Source of the DNA: Devosia sp. SL43
GTDB lineage: Bacteria; Pseudomonadota; Alphaproteobacteria; Rhizobiales; Devosiaceae
Assembly: GCF_021729885.1 (NCBI RefSeq)
Contig: NZ_CP063401.1
Location: 806,001 to 870,000, forward strand
Reading direction: 5' to 3'
Length of the DNA stretch: 64,000 nucleotides
The translations under genes were made by a program, and so were the position numbers. Below, in pieces: positions 7,738 to 17,146 of the stretch. The notes beneath the pieces were generated by a model, which was not told where the DNA came from, searched no databases, and saw only the letters and a list, made by a program, of their open reading frames with translations. Position 1 is the first letter of the stretch. Every line of letters starts with the position of its first letter.

Positions 7738-9719
7738 TAGGATGCCTTCGCTGCCTTAAGATCGGGTGCGGTGGCTTCAGCCATGAGTGCGACCAGAGCA
7801 TCCATGAACGGCTCCACCTTCTGGCCCTCGCTACCGAGGCGGCGCACCGAAACGGTACCCTCCTCGGCTTCGCGACGGCCCACCACGAACATCAGCGGGG
7901 TCTTGCCCACCGAATGCTCGCGCACCTTGTAGTTGATCTTCTCGTTGCGCATGTCGAGATCGGCGCGAATGCCCGCCGCCCGCAACTGGCTCACCAGCTT
8001 CTGGGCGTATTCATCCGCCTCCGACACGATGGTCGCGACGACGACCTGGGTCGGGGCCAGCCACATCGGCATCTTGCCGGCATAGCTCTCGATCATCATG
8101 CCGATGAAGCGCTCGAGCGAACCCAGGATCGCGCGATGCAGCATCACCACATACTGGCGCGAGCCATCCTCGGCGACATAAGTCGCGTCCAGACGTTCCG
8201 GCAGCACGTAGTCGAGCTGCAGCGTCCCCACCTGCCAGGAACGCCCGATGGCGTCCTTGAGGTGGAATTCGAGCTTGGGCGCATAGAACGCGCCTTCGCC
8301 CTCGGCGATCTCGAAGTCATAGCCGGTCGCGCGCAGGGCATCGCCCAGCGCCTTCTCGGCCGCATCCCAGCGCTCGATGGTGCCACCGAACTTCTCCGGC
8401 CGCGTCGCCAGCTTGATGACGACATTGTCGAAGCCCATGTGCCCATAGACCGAATAGAGCAGGTGCACGAAATGCTCGGTCTCGCTCTGGATCTGGTCCT
8501 CGCGGCAGAAGATATGCGCGTCGTCCTGCGTCATCTGGCGAACGCGCATCAGCCCATGCAGGGCACCATGCGCTTCGTTGCGATGACAGCAGCCGAATTC
8601 TGCCATTCGCAGAGGCAGATCACGGTAGCTCTTGATGCCCTGGTTGAATATCTGGATATGGGCCGGGCAGTTCATCGGCTTGAGCGCCATCAGGTCGCTC
8701 TTGCCCGACAACACCGGACCTTCCTCTTCCGTCCCCGGCACTTCGTCAGGCACCACGAACATGTTTTCGCGGTACTTGCCCCAGTGGCCGGAAGCCTCCC
8801 AGAACTTCGAACTCATCAGTTGCGGCGTCTTGACCTCGACATAGCCCGACGTGCTCAGGCGGCGGCGGATATAGGCCTCCATCTGATTGTAGAGCACATA
8901 GCCCTTGGGATGCCAGAACACCGACCCCTGCGCTTCCGGCTGGAAGTGGTAGAGATCCATCTCCTGCCCGATCTTGCGATGGTCGCGCTTTTCGGCCTCC
9001 TCCATCATGTGGAGATAGGCTTCCAACTCTTCCTTGGTCGCAAAGGCCGTGCCGTAGATGCGGCTCAGCACCGGATTGTTGCTGTCGCCCCGCCAATAGG
9101 CGCCCGCCACCTTGGTCAGCTTGAAGGCCATGCCGACATCCTTGACGGTCCGCATATGCGGGCCGCGGCAGAGGTCGATCCACTGGCCTTGCTTGTACAT
9201 CTTGAGCGACTGGTCAGCCGGAATGGCGTCGACGAGCTCCACCTTGAAGGCCTCTCCCTTGGTGCGGAAGAAGTCCTTAGCCTGGTCGCGGGTCCAGATT
9301 TCCTTGCTGAAGGCTGCACCGCGATCGACGATCTCTGCCATCTTCTTCTCGATGGCCGGAAAGTCTTCCTCGCTGAACGGCTCGTCACGCTTGAAGTCGT
9401 AGTAGAAGCCGTTCTCGATGACAGGACCGATCGTCACCTGCGTACCGGGCCACAGCTCTTGAACCGCTTCGGCAAGCACGTGCGCGGCATCGTGGCGGAT
9501 CAGTTCCAGCACGTCCTTGGACCCGCTGTCACGCGTCACGAACTCTATCTTGCCGTCTGCTTCGAGCGAGTCGGACAGGTCCGACAGCACGCCGTTCCAG
9601 CGCATGGCAACGGTCTTCTTGGCCAGGCTCTTGGAGATGCCTTCGACCACGGTGGTCCCGGTGGTGCCACGCGCATAGTCGCGAGCTGCACCGTCGGGGA
9701 ACGTCACCTTGATCGTCAT
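7737..9719 (-). CDS. thrS: Threonyl-tRNA synthetase
   Basis: A 660 aa class II aminoacyl-tRNA synthetase charging tRNA-Thr. The N-terminal TGS domain (MTIKVTFPDGAARDYARGTT) is followed by the HxxxH editing domain (RHDAAHVLAEAVQELWPG, about 74-91). The catalytic core has the zinc-site Cys in LMALKPMNCPAHIQIF, motif 2 around RMAEFGCCHRNEAHGALHGL, and a C-terminal anticodon-binding domain (about 545-650). Length is typical. It heads a minus-strand group thrS, 76 aa gene, arfB. Confidence 0.97.
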   Translation of the reverse strand: MTIKVTFPDGAARDYARGTTGTTVVEGISKSLAKKTVAMRWNGVLSDLSDSLEADGKIEFVTRDSGSKDVLELIRHDAAHVLAEAVQELWPGTQVTIGPVIENGFYYDFKRDEPFSEEDFPAIEKKMAEIVDRGAAFSKEIWTRDQAKDFFRTKGEAFKVELVDAIPADQSLKMYKQGQWIDLCRGPHMRTVKDVGMAFKLTKVAGAYWRGDSNNPVLSRIYGTAFATKEELEAYLHMMEEAEKRDHRKIGQEMDLYHFQPEAQGSVFWHPKGYVLYNQMEAYIRRRLSTSGYVEVKTPQLMSSKFWEASGHWGKYRENMFVVPDEVPGTEEEGPVLSGKSDLMALKPMNCPAHIQIFNQGIKSYRDLPLRMAEFGCCHRNEAHGALHGLMRVRQMTQDDAHIFCREDQIQSETEHFVHLLYSVYGHMGFDNVVIKLATRPEKFGGTIERWDAAEKALGDALRATGYDFEIAEGEGAFYAPKLEFHLKDAIGRSWQVGTLQLDYVLPERLDATYVAEDGSRQYVVMLHRAILGSLERFIGMMIESYAGKMPMWLAPTQVVVATIVSEADEYAQKLVSQLRAAGIRADLDMRNEKINYKVREHSVGKTPLMFVVGRREAEEGTVSVRRLGSEGQKVEPFMDALVALMAEATAPDLKAAKAS

Positions 9720-9790
9720 TTTAGGTCTCCAGAAATGGATGATATGCAGCGGAAATCACTACAAGGGCGCCTGTCTAGCACGATTGGCTA

Positions 9791-10102
9791 TTATTTCCAG
9801 CGCCCATAAGACCATGGCAGGTACCAACGCGCGGCCGCTGGAATGGCCTCCGGCACCGGGTCGTAGCCATGTGTTCCGCCCGGCCTGCACCTGACATAGC
9901 GGGCCAGCCCCATCCAGCCGCCCGGCCAGAAGCCGAATTTCCAGATGGCATCGCTCGTATATTCCGAGCAGGTCGGCAGGTGCCTGCAGGTCCGGCCGGT
10001 AAAGGCCGACAAAGTGTATCGGTAGACCGTGATCAGGAAAACCGCGGCAAACTTGAACGGCAGGTCCACCACCTGCCAGACGATGGCAATGAATCGATCC
10101 AT
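9791..10102 (-). CDS. yidD: Membrane protein insertion efficiency factor YidD
   Basis: A 103 aa YidD-family protein. An N-terminal hydrophobic, amphipathic segment (IVWQVVDLPFKFAAVFLITVYR) leads into the family signature RTCRHLPTCSEYTSDAIWKFG, then RYVRCRPGGTHGYDPVPE. YidD works at the inner membrane near YidC to assist membrane-protein insertion. The ATG at 10102 overlaps the stop of the Fe-S scaffold gene (TGATG), so the pair is translationally coupled; the open frame continues upstream but only as antisense of that gene. In many bacteria yidD sits with rnpA/yidC, so the partner here is unusual. Confidence 0.93.
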   Translation of the reverse strand: MDRFIAIVWQVVDLPFKFAAVFLITVYRYTLSAFTGRTCRHLPTCSEYTSDAIWKFGFWPGGWMGLARYVRCRPGGTHGYDPVPEAIPAAARWYLPWSYGRWK

Positions 10103-10554
10103 CAGCCGGCAGCCGCAACCGCTTGGTTCGACTCGATCTTTTCCAGCGCATCCGCAACCGCATCGAACACCAACAGCGTCGATACATGCCGGGCGCGATA
10201 CTCGCGCACCGGTTCTAGGTAGCGCAAGTCGCCCCACTTGCCCGAAGGCGGCGCGCCATTCTCCTTGAGCATGGCATGCATCTGCTCGCGCACCTGCCGA
10301 AACTCGGCGACCGGCGTCCCGACGATTTCCCGCGCGACGACCGCGGCCGAGGTCTGCCCTAGTGCACAGGCCGAAATCTCGTGCCCATAGTCGGCGATCA
10401 CGCCGTCCCGAACGGTAAGGTCGACCTCGATCACCGAACCGCAAACCCGGCTCACCTTGCGCGAACTGGCGTCGGCTTCGACCAAGCGGCCGGGCTGTTG
10501 GGCATTTCCCGCAAGGTCGAGGATTTTTTGGGAATAGAGATCGCTCAGTTCCAT
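10102..10554 (-). CDS. NifU/IscU-like iron-sulfur cluster scaffold protein
   Basis: A 150 aa scaffold-like protein. Two cluster-ligand cysteines are visible, Cys38 in SRVCGSVIEVDL and Cys63 in ISACALGQTSAA. The position of the third IscU cysteine reads YRARHVSTLLVF, with no Cys. This two-Cys form is, as far as I recall, common among short alphaproteobacterial scaffold-like proteins, so the role in cluster transfer is less certain than for IscU. The ATG at 10554 gives the usual start (MELSDLYSQKIL); a GTG-type extension to 10590 is possible. It is coupled to yidD and divergent from folE across a gap of 144 nt. Confidence 0.85.
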   Translation of the reverse strand: MELSDLYSQKILDLAGNAQQPGRLVEADASSRKVSRVCGSVIEVDLTVRDGVIADYGHEISACALGQTSAAVVAREIVGTPVAEFRQVREQMHAMLKENGAPPSGKWGDLRYLEPVREYRARHVSTLLVFDAVADALEKIESNQAVAAAG

Positions 10555-10698
10555 GGACCGCACAATTCTGTTTCTTGTGACCGTCGTCACAGGCTCCTAT
10601 ATAGGGCGTCCCAGTCGGACTGTCAGGGTTGTGTCGCAATCTGTGGTCCACAAACGTCATGGTCTCGTAGAATGACCAGACGCAAGGAGCCGACCTAG

Positions 10699-11319
10699 AT
10701 GGACGCTTTCACAAAGCCGATCGGCGCCACCGCCACCTCGACCACCCATTTCCCCCGTCCGACCCGCGAAGAAGCCGAAGCGGCAGTCCGCACCCTCATT
10801 GCCTGGGCCGGTGATGATCCGACTCGCGAAGGCCTGCTTGAAACACCCGGCCGCGTCGCTCGCGCCTATGGCGAGTTCTTCGCCGGTTACGAGCAGGACG
10901 CCAAGCAAACGCTGGCCAAGACCTTCAAGGAAGTCGGCGGCTACGATGACATCGTGCTGGTCAAGGACATCCCGTTCAATTCCCACTGCGAGCACCACAT
11001 GGTGCCGTTCATCGGCAAAGCCCATATCGCCTACCTGCCGCATGACGGCGTCGTCGGCCTCTCCAAGCTGGCCCGCCTCGTGGAGGTCTTCGCCCGCCGC
11101 CTGCAGACGCAGGAAAACCTGACGGCGCAAATCATCGACGCCATCAACGAGCATCTTGGTCCGCGTGGCGCGGCGGTCATGCTTGAGGCCGAGCACATGT
11201 GCATGTCCATGCGTGGCGTTCACGCCCACGGCGCATCGACAATCACCCATCGCTTTACGGGCGTCTTCGCCGAAGACCGTATCGAGCAGGATCGCTTCTT
11301 TGCCATGCTTCGCAGGTGA
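10699..11319 (+). CDS. folE: GTP cyclohydrolase I
   Basis: A 206 aa enzyme converting GTP to 7,8-dihydroneopterin triphosphate, the first step of folate (and queuosine) synthesis. The zinc ligands are visible as Cys97 and His100 in [10 protein letters not shown] and Cys168 in [23 protein letters not shown] and [20 protein letters not shown] are conserved structural and GTP-binding blocks. An AAGGAG ribosome-binding site lies 11 nt before the ATG. It is divergent from the Fe-S scaffold gene and followed by a hairpin at 11334. Confidence 0.97.
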   Translation: MDAFTKPIGATATSTTHFPRPTREEAEAAVRTLIAWAGDDPTREGLLETPGRVARAYGEFFAGYEQDAKQTLAKTFKEVGGYDDIVLVKDIPFNSHCEHHMVPFIGKAHIAYLPHDGVVGLSKLARLVEVFARRLQTQENLTAQIIDAINEHLGPRGAAVMLEAEHMCMSMRGVHAHGASTITHRFTGVFAEDRIEQDRFFAMLRR

Positions 11320-11333
11320 TTTGCGCAGCAGAT

Positions 11334-11356
11334 GAAAGGCTCCAGTGGAGCCTTTC
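11334..11356 (+). terminator. Hairpin downstream of folE
   Basis: A 10-bp perfect stem GAAAGGCTCC / GGAGCCTTTC with a 3-nt loop, 15 nt past the folE stop. No T tract follows, so its terminator role is inferred from position and stability. Confidence 0.55.
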
Positions 11357-11471
11357 AAACCAAGAAGGCCATGAGAGCTACGCTCGAATGGCCCGGCGCT
11401 GAAACGCAATCGCGATCAAGCAGAGACTGCGCTAGGCTCCTAGGCAAGGCCCGTCACAGCCCGAGCGATTC

Positions 11472-12308
11472 ATGCAGTTCATCGAACGCGCCGTCTGGTT
11501 CATAGAAAACCGCTTCGCCGAGGACATCACCCTCGACGACATCGCCGATGTCGGCGGTGTCTCGCGTTTCCACCTGTCGCGCAGCTTCGCCACGCTGACT
11601 GGCCATTCCGTGATGGGCTACGTCCGCGCTCGCCGCCTGACCACAGCGGCGGAGAGGTTGGTCGGCGGTGCCCCCGACATTCTCGCTGTCGCACTCGATG
11701 CGGGCTACGGTTCCCACGAAGCCTTCACGCGCGCTTTCCGCGACCAGTTCAACCAAACTCCGGAACAGGTGCGGGCACAGGGCGTTGCCGATCCCAGTCG
11801 GCTGGTCGAACCCCTGCGCATCGATGAAACCCTGCTGGTCGAACTGCCCGAACCGCGGATCGAGGATTGTCGCCCGATGCGTATAGCCGGGCTGGCGGAG
11901 CGCTATACCTTCATGACCAATCACAGCATCCCGTCGTTGTGGCAAAGGTTCGCACCGCATGTCGGCTACATGCCCGGCCAGATCGGGGCTTTCACCTATG
12001 GCGTCGTGGCCGATTTCGAGGAGGATTGCTCCTTCGGCTACCTGGCCGGTGTCGAGGTCTCGCCAAATGCGGACCTCGATGAAGGCATGGGCTACATCGA
12101 CATCCCGGCCCAGCGCTACGCCATCTTCGCCCATGCCGGACACATCTCCACCATGCGCCGCACCGCCTATTCCATCTGGGCGCAGTACTTCCCCGGCAGC
12201 CTGCATGTTCCAACCGGCGGACCGAGTTTCGAGCGCTATGGGGCGGAGCATGACGCCGAAACCGGCCATGGGCTCGTCGAGGTCTGGATACCGATCCGGC
12301 TGGATTAG
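11472..12308 (+). CDS. AraC-family regulator with GyrI-like effector domain
   Basis: A 278 aa regulator of Rob-like architecture. Two helix-turn-helix motifs occupy residues 1-105 ([20 protein letters not shown] and the [22 protein letters not shown] signature), followed by a GyrI-like small-molecule-binding domain (about 125-278). Such proteins usually sense hydrophobic compounds or drugs and control efflux or stress genes. The target is unknown; the nearest genes (hisI, rhomboid) are not obvious targets. The start at 11472 begins directly with the first HTH helix, [12 protein letters not shown]. hisI starts 26 nt later on the same strand. Confidence 0.9.
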   Translation: MQFIERAVWFIENRFAEDITLDDIADVGGVSRFHLSRSFATLTGHSVMGYVRARRLTTAAERLVGGAPDILAVALDAGYGSHEAFTRAFRDQFNQTPEQVRAQGVADPSRLVEPLRIDETLLVELPEPRIEDCRPMRIAGLAERYTFMTNHSIPSLWQRFAPHVGYMPGQIGAFTYGVVADFEEDCSFGYLAGVEVSPNADLDEGMGYIDIPAQRYAIFAHAGHISTMRRTAYSIWAQYFPGSLHVPTGGPSFERYGAEHDAETGHGLVEVWIPIRLD

Positions 12309-12334
12309 CCGGCCACCCGGCGGTATGTAGGGGC

Positions 12335-12787
12335 ATGACCCAGCTCTTTGCCGATCCCGCCGCCCTGACCCACGATCAGTTGGAAGAAGGCACGGCCTTT
12401 GCGCCGCGTTTCGATGCCGCGGGCCTCGTCACAGTCGTCACCGTCGAGGCCGGCAGCAACGACGTGCTGATGGTCGCCCATATGAACGCCCAGGCGCTGG
12501 CGCTGACCCTGGAGACCGGCAACGCCCACTACTGGTCGCGCTCGCGCGGCAAGATCTGGAAAAAGGGCGAGACCTCAGGCGAACTGCAGGAGGTCGTCGA
12601 GCTCCGCACCGATTGCGACCAGGATGCGATGGTGCTGGTAGTCAACCAGACCGGGCGCGGCGCCGGCTGCCATACTGGCCGCAAATCCTGCTTCTATCGC
12701 CGGGCTACGCTGGACGGTGGCAAGGCAGTGCTCGCCGATACCGGCCTGCCGATCCTGTTCGATCCCAAGGCTGTTTACGGCGCCTAG
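12335..12787 (+). CDS. hisI: Phosphoribosyl-AMP cyclohydrolase
   Basis: A 150 aa monofunctional HisI, the third step of histidine synthesis. The conserved core is visible: [20 protein letters not shown], the metal-binding [11 protein letters not shown], and the zinc cysteines in [13 protein letters not shown]. HisE is not fused, as is usual in alphaproteobacteria. No other his gene is nearby, so it is a detached his locus. Its stop overlaps the stop of the convergent rhomboid gene by 4 nt (CTAG). Confidence 0.96.
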   Translation: MTQLFADPAALTHDQLEEGTAFAPRFDAAGLVTVVTVEAGSNDVLMVAHMNAQALALTLETGNAHYWSRSRGKIWKKGETSGELQEVVELRTDCDQDAMVLVVNQTGRGAGCHTGRKSCFYRRATLDGGKAVLADTGLPILFDPKAVYGA

Positions 12788-13518
12788 CTCTTCCGCTCGA
12801 ATAGTCCCACCATCAGGATGCCCGCGGCAAAGCCTCCCAGATGCGCCTGCCACGCTACCCCGACCTGCTGCCCCGTGAGCAGCGGCAGCAGTGGTACCGC
12901 GGCGTTGAGTGCAACCCAGATGATGGTAAACATCCGCGCCCGGCTGTCGCGCCACAGGTCGCCAAAGCTGGCAAGCTTTCGCCCCACGACAATGCGCTGC
13001 CCGGTCTCGGGATGCTGCGCCACGATGACCGGCTGGAAGATGAAGCGGATCGCCGCCCCGGTCAGTCCGGCGACACCGCCGGATGCGCCAATCAGGTAAG
13101 CCCCTGAATTGATTGAGGTTGCGGCGAACAATGCTGCGCCTGCCGCCGCCGAGATGAAGAATATGGCCAGCATCGGCCCTGCCCCGTAGCGCCGCGCCAC
13201 CGGCGTCGCGAAGATGGCGAACCAGGCGCAGTTGATCAGCAGGTGATCCCACCCGCCATGCAGCAATGCGTGGCTGAAAGGCTGCCAGATCAAGGGGATG
13301 GCGATGGATGGGTCATCGGAAAAATAGAGGATCCGCGCAGGCTGGAAGGCGAACCAGAACATCAGCTGCAGCAGACCCTCCTGGTTAAGCACCAGGGTTG
13401 ACGCAAGGTGAATGGCCACCAGGACGCCGATAACGGCCGTCACCGAACCCGGCAGCAAAAACACCGGCTCACGCCCAGCATGCTGGAGGTCTTGCGGCGG
13501 ACGATCTTGTTCACTCAT
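12784..13518 (-). CDS. Rhomboid family intramembrane serine protease
   Basis: A 244 aa membrane protease with about six transmembrane segments after a short N-terminal cytoplasmic tail. The catalytic serine is Ser146 in GASGG (residues 144-148) and the partner histidine is His226 in [12 protein letters not shown]. The [14 protein letters not shown] block (88-101) matches the conserved H-x-x-x-N of helix 2. The start at 13518 ([10 protein letters not shown]) is preferred over the upstream frame extension, which is only a basic leader. Substrates are unknown. Confidence 0.93.
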   Translation of the reverse strand: MSEQDRPPQDLQHAGREPVFLLPGSVTAVIGVLVAIHLASTLVLNQEGLLQLMFWFAFQPARILYFSDDPSIAIPLIWQPFSHALLHGGWDHLLINCAWFAIFATPVARRYGAGPMLAIFFISAAAGAALFAATSINSGAYLIGASGGVAGLTGAAIRFIFQPVIVAQHPETGQRIVVGRKLASFGDLWRDSRARMFTIIWVALNAAVPLLPLLTGQQVGVAWQAHLGGFAAGILMVGLFERKS

Positions 13519-13701
13519 CACTTCACTCCGACTCGCGAGGTACCCCGCGCCCTTCCGTCTTCTTTTCCACATTGGGACAGCGGCGTTAACCTTAACTATT
13601 CTTTAAGAGCGCTTTTGCCGCTCCGTTTTGCCAATGTTGGGTGGCGGCGGAGGCGTTCCTAGGGGGGAGCGCCGACCGTGGGTTGGCGGGTCGAGTACAC
13701 T

Positions 13702-14355
13702 ATGCAAAAAACGAGCACCAGAACGCTCTATGACTACTGGAATTCCATTCGCGGGTCGCGCAGCGCACCCGAGCGGAAGGATATCGATCCGACGCGCATT
13801 CGCGAGGCCCTGGCCAATACCTTTATTCTGGAACTCGACGAGAGCGAGAAATTCTCGTTCCGCCTTGCCGGCTCCCATCTATGCACGAGCTATTGCCGCG
13901 AGCTCAAGGGGCGCTCCTTCTCGGCGCTCTGGCATGAGCGCGATGGCGATGCGATGGAAACGCTGATCCGCGCCGTTACCGAGGATCACGCCGTGGCTCT
14001 GGTCACGTTCCAGGGCACCACCGCCCTCCACACCAAGGTCAGCTTCGAGACCATCCTGATGCCGCTGCGGCACAATGGATCGACCCATACTCGCCTGCTC
14101 GGCGCCATGACGGCGCTGGACGAGCCCTACTGGCTCGGCGTTCAGCCGATCATGGAACAGCGCATCACCGGCCTGCGCCTGATCTGGCCGGACGACGTTG
14201 CGCTCGATGACGGCGCTCGCGATGTGGCGACCAAAGTCGTCAACGACGTGGCCTTTGGCGCACAAACCGCGCCGCTGGCCATGCCCGCCGTCGTCTACGG
14301 TCGCACCGCTCGCCGCTATGCCCATCTCGCCGTTATCGACGGCGGCAGGCAGTAA
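13702..14355 (+). CDS. PAS-domain protein (PAS_5 type), one-domain regulator
   Basis: A 217 aa soluble protein. It matches a family common in Hyphomicrobiales in which a PAS_5-like domain (about 5-140) begins with TRTLYDYWNSIRGSR and contains FRLAGSHLCTSYCRELKGRS. No output domain is visible; the C-terminal 70 residues are unassigned. The role is probably signal sensing or protein interaction. The start at 13702 was chosen because the eight upstream residues are not conserved-looking. A PilZ gene follows on the same strand after 129 nt. Confidence 0.8.
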   Translation: MQKTSTRTLYDYWNSIRGSRSAPERKDIDPTRIREALANTFILELDESEKFSFRLAGSHLCTSYCRELKGRSFSALWHERDGDAMETLIRAVTEDHAVALVTFQGTTALHTKVSFETILMPLRHNGSTHTRLLGAMTALDEPYWLGVQPIMEQRITGLRLIWPDDVALDDGARDVATKVVNDVAFGAQTAPLAMPAVVYGRTARRYAHLAVIDGGRQ

Positions 14356-14484
14356 GCGAAACGACAAGAAATAGCCTGCAATTTGCGCGGCCTGTGCTGC
14401 GCAAAACCCCCTATTCCCTCACCATGCGTTAACCAAGACACGCTAGCTTGCTGTGGAAACACAATAGCTTCAGCGGTGCGGCGA

Positions 14485-15117
14485 ATGCTCAGAGACGAAC
14501 TTCCCTCACCGCAGTTTATCGCCCCTGTCCGCACCCGCGCCGACAGCAACAAGTTCCAGCGCGTCAAGGTTTCCGTGCTCGGCCGCTATATGCTGGCCGA
14601 TCGCCGAGAATTCCCCTGCCAGGTGCTTGAAATGTCCCCCGGCGATGCCGTGGTCATTGCGCCAGTTGCCGGCGTAGTGGGCGAAAAGGTCATCGCCTAC
14701 ATCGATCACATCGGCCGTATCGAAGGCACCATCCTCAACCAGATGGATGGCGGCTTCCTGATGGATATCGCCGCCTCCCCGCGCAAGCGTGACAAGATGG
14801 CGGCCCAGCTCACCTGGCTGGCCAACAAGGATATCCTCAATCTGCCCGAGGATCGTCGCCACGAACGCGTGGTGCCCGATATCAGGCACTCGACCGTCGT
14901 CCTCGACGATGGCCGCCGCTACAACTGCAAGATCATCGATATCTCGCTGTCGGGCGCCGCCATCGAACTCGATGTCCGCCCGGCCATGGGCACGCCCGTC
15001 ACTCTGGGCCGCATGCGCGCCCGCGTGGTGCGCCACTTCCAGAACGGCGTTGCCGTCGAGTTCGCCTCCGCCCAGGAAATGCTGACCGTGGTTCAGCAGA
15101 ACCTGCGCATGAACTGA
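14485..15117 (+). CDS. PilZ-domain protein, probable cyclic-di-GMP receptor
   Basis: A 210 aa cytosolic protein with two PilZ-like halves. The N-terminal half (about 18-105) has NKFQRVKVSVLGRYML. The C-terminal half (about 120-205) keeps the full binding motif: the arginine box RRHERV (about 126-131) and the downstream DISLSGAAIEL (D/N-x-S-x-x-G). PilZ domains bind cyclic di-GMP and tune motility or adhesion. The start at 14485 (MLRDELPSPQF) is preferred over an upstream extension. The next gene is a LapG-like protease, which hints at adhesion control. Confidence 0.88.
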   Translation: MLRDELPSPQFIAPVRTRADSNKFQRVKVSVLGRYMLADRREFPCQVLEMSPGDAVVIAPVAGVVGEKVIAYIDHIGRIEGTILNQMDGGFLMDIAASPRKRDKMAAQLTWLANKDILNLPEDRRHERVVPDIRHSTVVLDDGRRYNCKIIDISLSGAAIELDVRPAMGTPVTLGRMRARVVRHFQNGVAVEFASAQEMLTVVQQNLRMN

Positions 15118-15262
15118 CGGGCTGTACGCCCGCAAGCCCCTGACCTGCATGGTTAATCAGCCCCGAATCCAATCGATAAAACACGCATAAAAACTGCGTG
15201 GTAGTTTTTCTATCGGGGCAATTGGCCCTCTCTAACGTGGTCTCCATCAGGGAGATCACACA

Positions 15263-15895
15263 ATGTACTTCAACAAAAAGACACTGGGAGCGACACTGTT
15301 TGGCGCCGTCATGGCGCTGGCCGCCACGATCACTCCGGGCCTGGCGCTCGATACCACCAACGTCGCCTTCGTCCAGACCGCTTCGGGCACCACGAGCATT
15401 CCGGTCGGACATGCCGAATTCTGCCAGCAACGCCCCAGCGAGTGCGGCGCCAACAGCCAGGTTGTTCCGGCGGTCGATCTGACCCAGGGCCTGTGGCAGC
15501 AGCTGCTGACCGTCAATGCCAACGTCAACGGCACTGTCGTTCCCGTTACCGACGATCAGCTCTACAACGTCGCCGAATTCTGGACCTATCCGAACGGCTA
15601 CGGCGATTGCGAAGACTACGCGCTGGCCAAGCGCCGTGACCTGATCAATGCCGGCTGGCCCGCCAGCACGCTGCTGATGGCCGTCGTCAAGCAGGCCAAT
15701 GGCGAGGGTCATGCCGTACTGATGGTCCGCACCGACCGCGGCGACCTTGTACTCGACAACCAGGTCGGCTCGATCGACCTGTGGAACACCACGCCCTACA
15801 AGTTCATCAAGCGCCAGTCGCAGGCCGACTCCGGCAAGTGGGTCGACATGATCGACAGCCGCGAGATCGTCGTGGCAACCGCCGCAGTCAACTGA
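15263..15895 (+). CDS. Transglutaminase-like cysteine protease, BTLCP/LapG family
   Basis: A 210 aa periplasmic protein with a signal peptide (residues 1-29, ending GLALD). The papain/transglutaminase-like triad is Cys116 (GYGDCEDYALAKR), His150 (GEGHAVLMVRT) and Asp165 (LVLDNQVG), matching the bacterial transglutaminase-like cysteine proteinases (DUF920). LapG in this family cleaves a surface adhesin under control of the c-di-GMP receptor LapD; no LapD or giant adhesin is visible here. An AGGGAG ribosome-binding site precedes the ATG. It is followed by a very strong terminator. Confidence 0.9.
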   Translation: MYFNKKTLGATLFGAVMALAATITPGLALDTTNVAFVQTASGTTSIPVGHAEFCQQRPSECGANSQVVPAVDLTQGLWQQLLTVNANVNGTVVPVTDDQLYNVAEFWTYPNGYGDCEDYALAKRRDLINAGWPASTLLMAVVKQANGEGHAVLMVRTDRGDLVLDNQVGSIDLWNTTPYKFIKRQSQADSGKWVDMIDSREIVVATAAVN

Positions 15896-15943
15896 TCGGT
15901 TTCCGGACCCCGCCCAAAGCCTATCCCTGATAGGGGTCTGATG

Positions 15944-15979
15944 AATGAGGCCAGCTTCGGTGACGAAGCTGGCCTCATT
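15944..15979. terminator. Long perfect hairpin, probable bidirectional terminator
   Basis: A 16-bp perfect stem (AATGAGGCCAGCTTCG and its complement) with a GTGA loop, between the stop of the BTLCP gene and the stop of the convergent membrane-protein gene. Confidence 0.85.
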
Positions 15980-16019
15980 GTTTGGCGCCTGGGATGCCGG
16001 GTGACGACCGGCAGGGAGC

Positions 16020-16340
16020 CTAGTAAATAGCGGCGACGTAAGCGCCCGCGATCATGAGTCCGGTGACGAAGGCCCAGCTGAAGCCGACGATCGCCGATAC
16101 CAGTGCCGAGGTCATCGAGATGGTGCCATCTTCTTCATGCCGCCAGCCCATCTGCAGCATGATGTAGGGCCCGCAGATAAAACTGATCGCCAGGTTGCCC
16201 ATGGCGCCCAGAAAGCTCTGGCCGTCATAGCGCAGCATCGCCTGCTGCTTGGACAGCCACTGGTAGAGATGGGTGCCCGCACCTGCGATGCACAGTCCGA
16301 CCCCGATGCAAAATGCCGCCGCCAGCAATTCCTTGGTCAT
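16020..16340 (-). CDS. Small multi-pass membrane protein (possibly DUF6949)
   Basis: A 106 aa inner-membrane protein with about three hydrophobic segments (residues 3-22, 44-64 and 78-102). The ISFICGPYIMLQMGWRHE stretch resembles a short family of Hyphomicrobiales membrane proteins I remember as DUF6949; this is a weak recollection. The ATG at 16340 was chosen over the longer frame to 16367. It is convergent with the BTLCP gene and divergent from the 225 aa membrane-anchored gene. Function is unknown. Confidence 0.7.
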   Translation of the reverse strand: MTKELLAAAFCIGVGLCIAGAGTHLYQWLSKQQAMLRYDGQSFLGAMGNLAISFICGPYIMLQMGWRHEEDGTISMTSALVSAIVGFSWAFVTGLMIAGAYVAAIY

Positions 16341-16460
16341 GCCGATCCGTCCCCGCTCGGCCGACAAAAAATGTCGACCTACACTCTTAACCCTTCATTA
16401 AGCATATTGGTCGCCCAATCACCTGTCACCTCCCCTCCGCGAATCTGGTTAACGCTGGCG

Positions 16461-17138
16461 ATGAGCATCCAATCTGCCCCCGGCGAAGGCCGTCAAAGCG
16501 GCCCTGCGCTGGCCTACAACTTGGCCGGCATTGCGGTGCTGGTGCTGTTGCTGGCCGTCGGCGCCGCCTACCTGATCGATGAAATGAGCCGTGCCGCGCG
16601 CACGCCGGTGCCGGCGATCGAGGATGGTGACCCGATCGCCCAGACCATTTCAGGCCACGAGCTGACCATTCCAACGGCCTGGTTCCGCTATGGCGAGCAG
16701 ATCCGCAACGGCTTCACTAACCAGATCGACCTGAGGGTGATGTTTGCGCCCGAGGGCAGCGACATCGCCATTCCGGTCGATGTAACGTTGCTGCCGCGTA
16801 GCCGCGCCCGCACCAGCAGCAGCCTGCTCGATGGCGTCTACCTGCATCAGTTTGTCAATGAAACACTGGACGGCGTACCGGGCCTGGTCGGCAAGCCCAT
16901 GTTGGCAAGCAATGGCTATTCGGGTGAGAGCGTCTGGTATGACGCCATTTCACCCAATCCGTTCGTGGCAAAATGTCTGGAGGCCGTTGAGGCCGACGGC
17001 ACGTCGCAATGCGTGCGCACGGTCTACTTGCCGAGCGGCATTGCCGCTATCTACGCTTTCGACGCCACGGTTCTGCAATCGTGGCGCCAGTTCGATACCG
17101 AGATGGAGCGTTGGCTCACATCCATCGGCGCCTGGTAG
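16461..17138 (+). CDS. Single-pass membrane-anchored protein of unknown function
   Basis: A 225 aa protein with a short cytoplasmic N-terminus, one transmembrane helix (about residues 17-40, NLAGIAVLVLLLAVGAAYLI) and a periplasmic domain of about 180 residues. That domain is rich in beta strands, with two cysteines (in VAKCLEAVE and TSQCVRTVY) that could pair. No family is recognised. The ATG at 16461 directly precedes the TM segment; the long upstream open frame runs antisense to the neighbouring gene. A palindromic repeat starts 8 nt after its stop. Confidence 0.72.
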   Translation: MSIQSAPGEGRQSGPALAYNLAGIAVLVLLLAVGAAYLIDEMSRAARTPVPAIEDGDPIAQTISGHELTIPTAWFRYGEQIRNGFTNQIDLRVMFAPEGSDIAIPVDVTLLPRSRARTSSSLLDGVYLHQFVNETLDGVPGLVGKPMLASNGYSGESVWYDAISPNPFVAKCLEAVEADGTSQCVRTVYLPSGIAAIYAFDATVLQSWRQFDTEMERWLTSIGAW

Positions 17139-17146
17139 TTTCCTGC

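Noticed and set aside
7914..9809. A 631-codon open frame on the plus strand
   Set aside because: It is antisense to thrS throughout, has the His/Leu/Arg composition of a mirror frame and no domain features.
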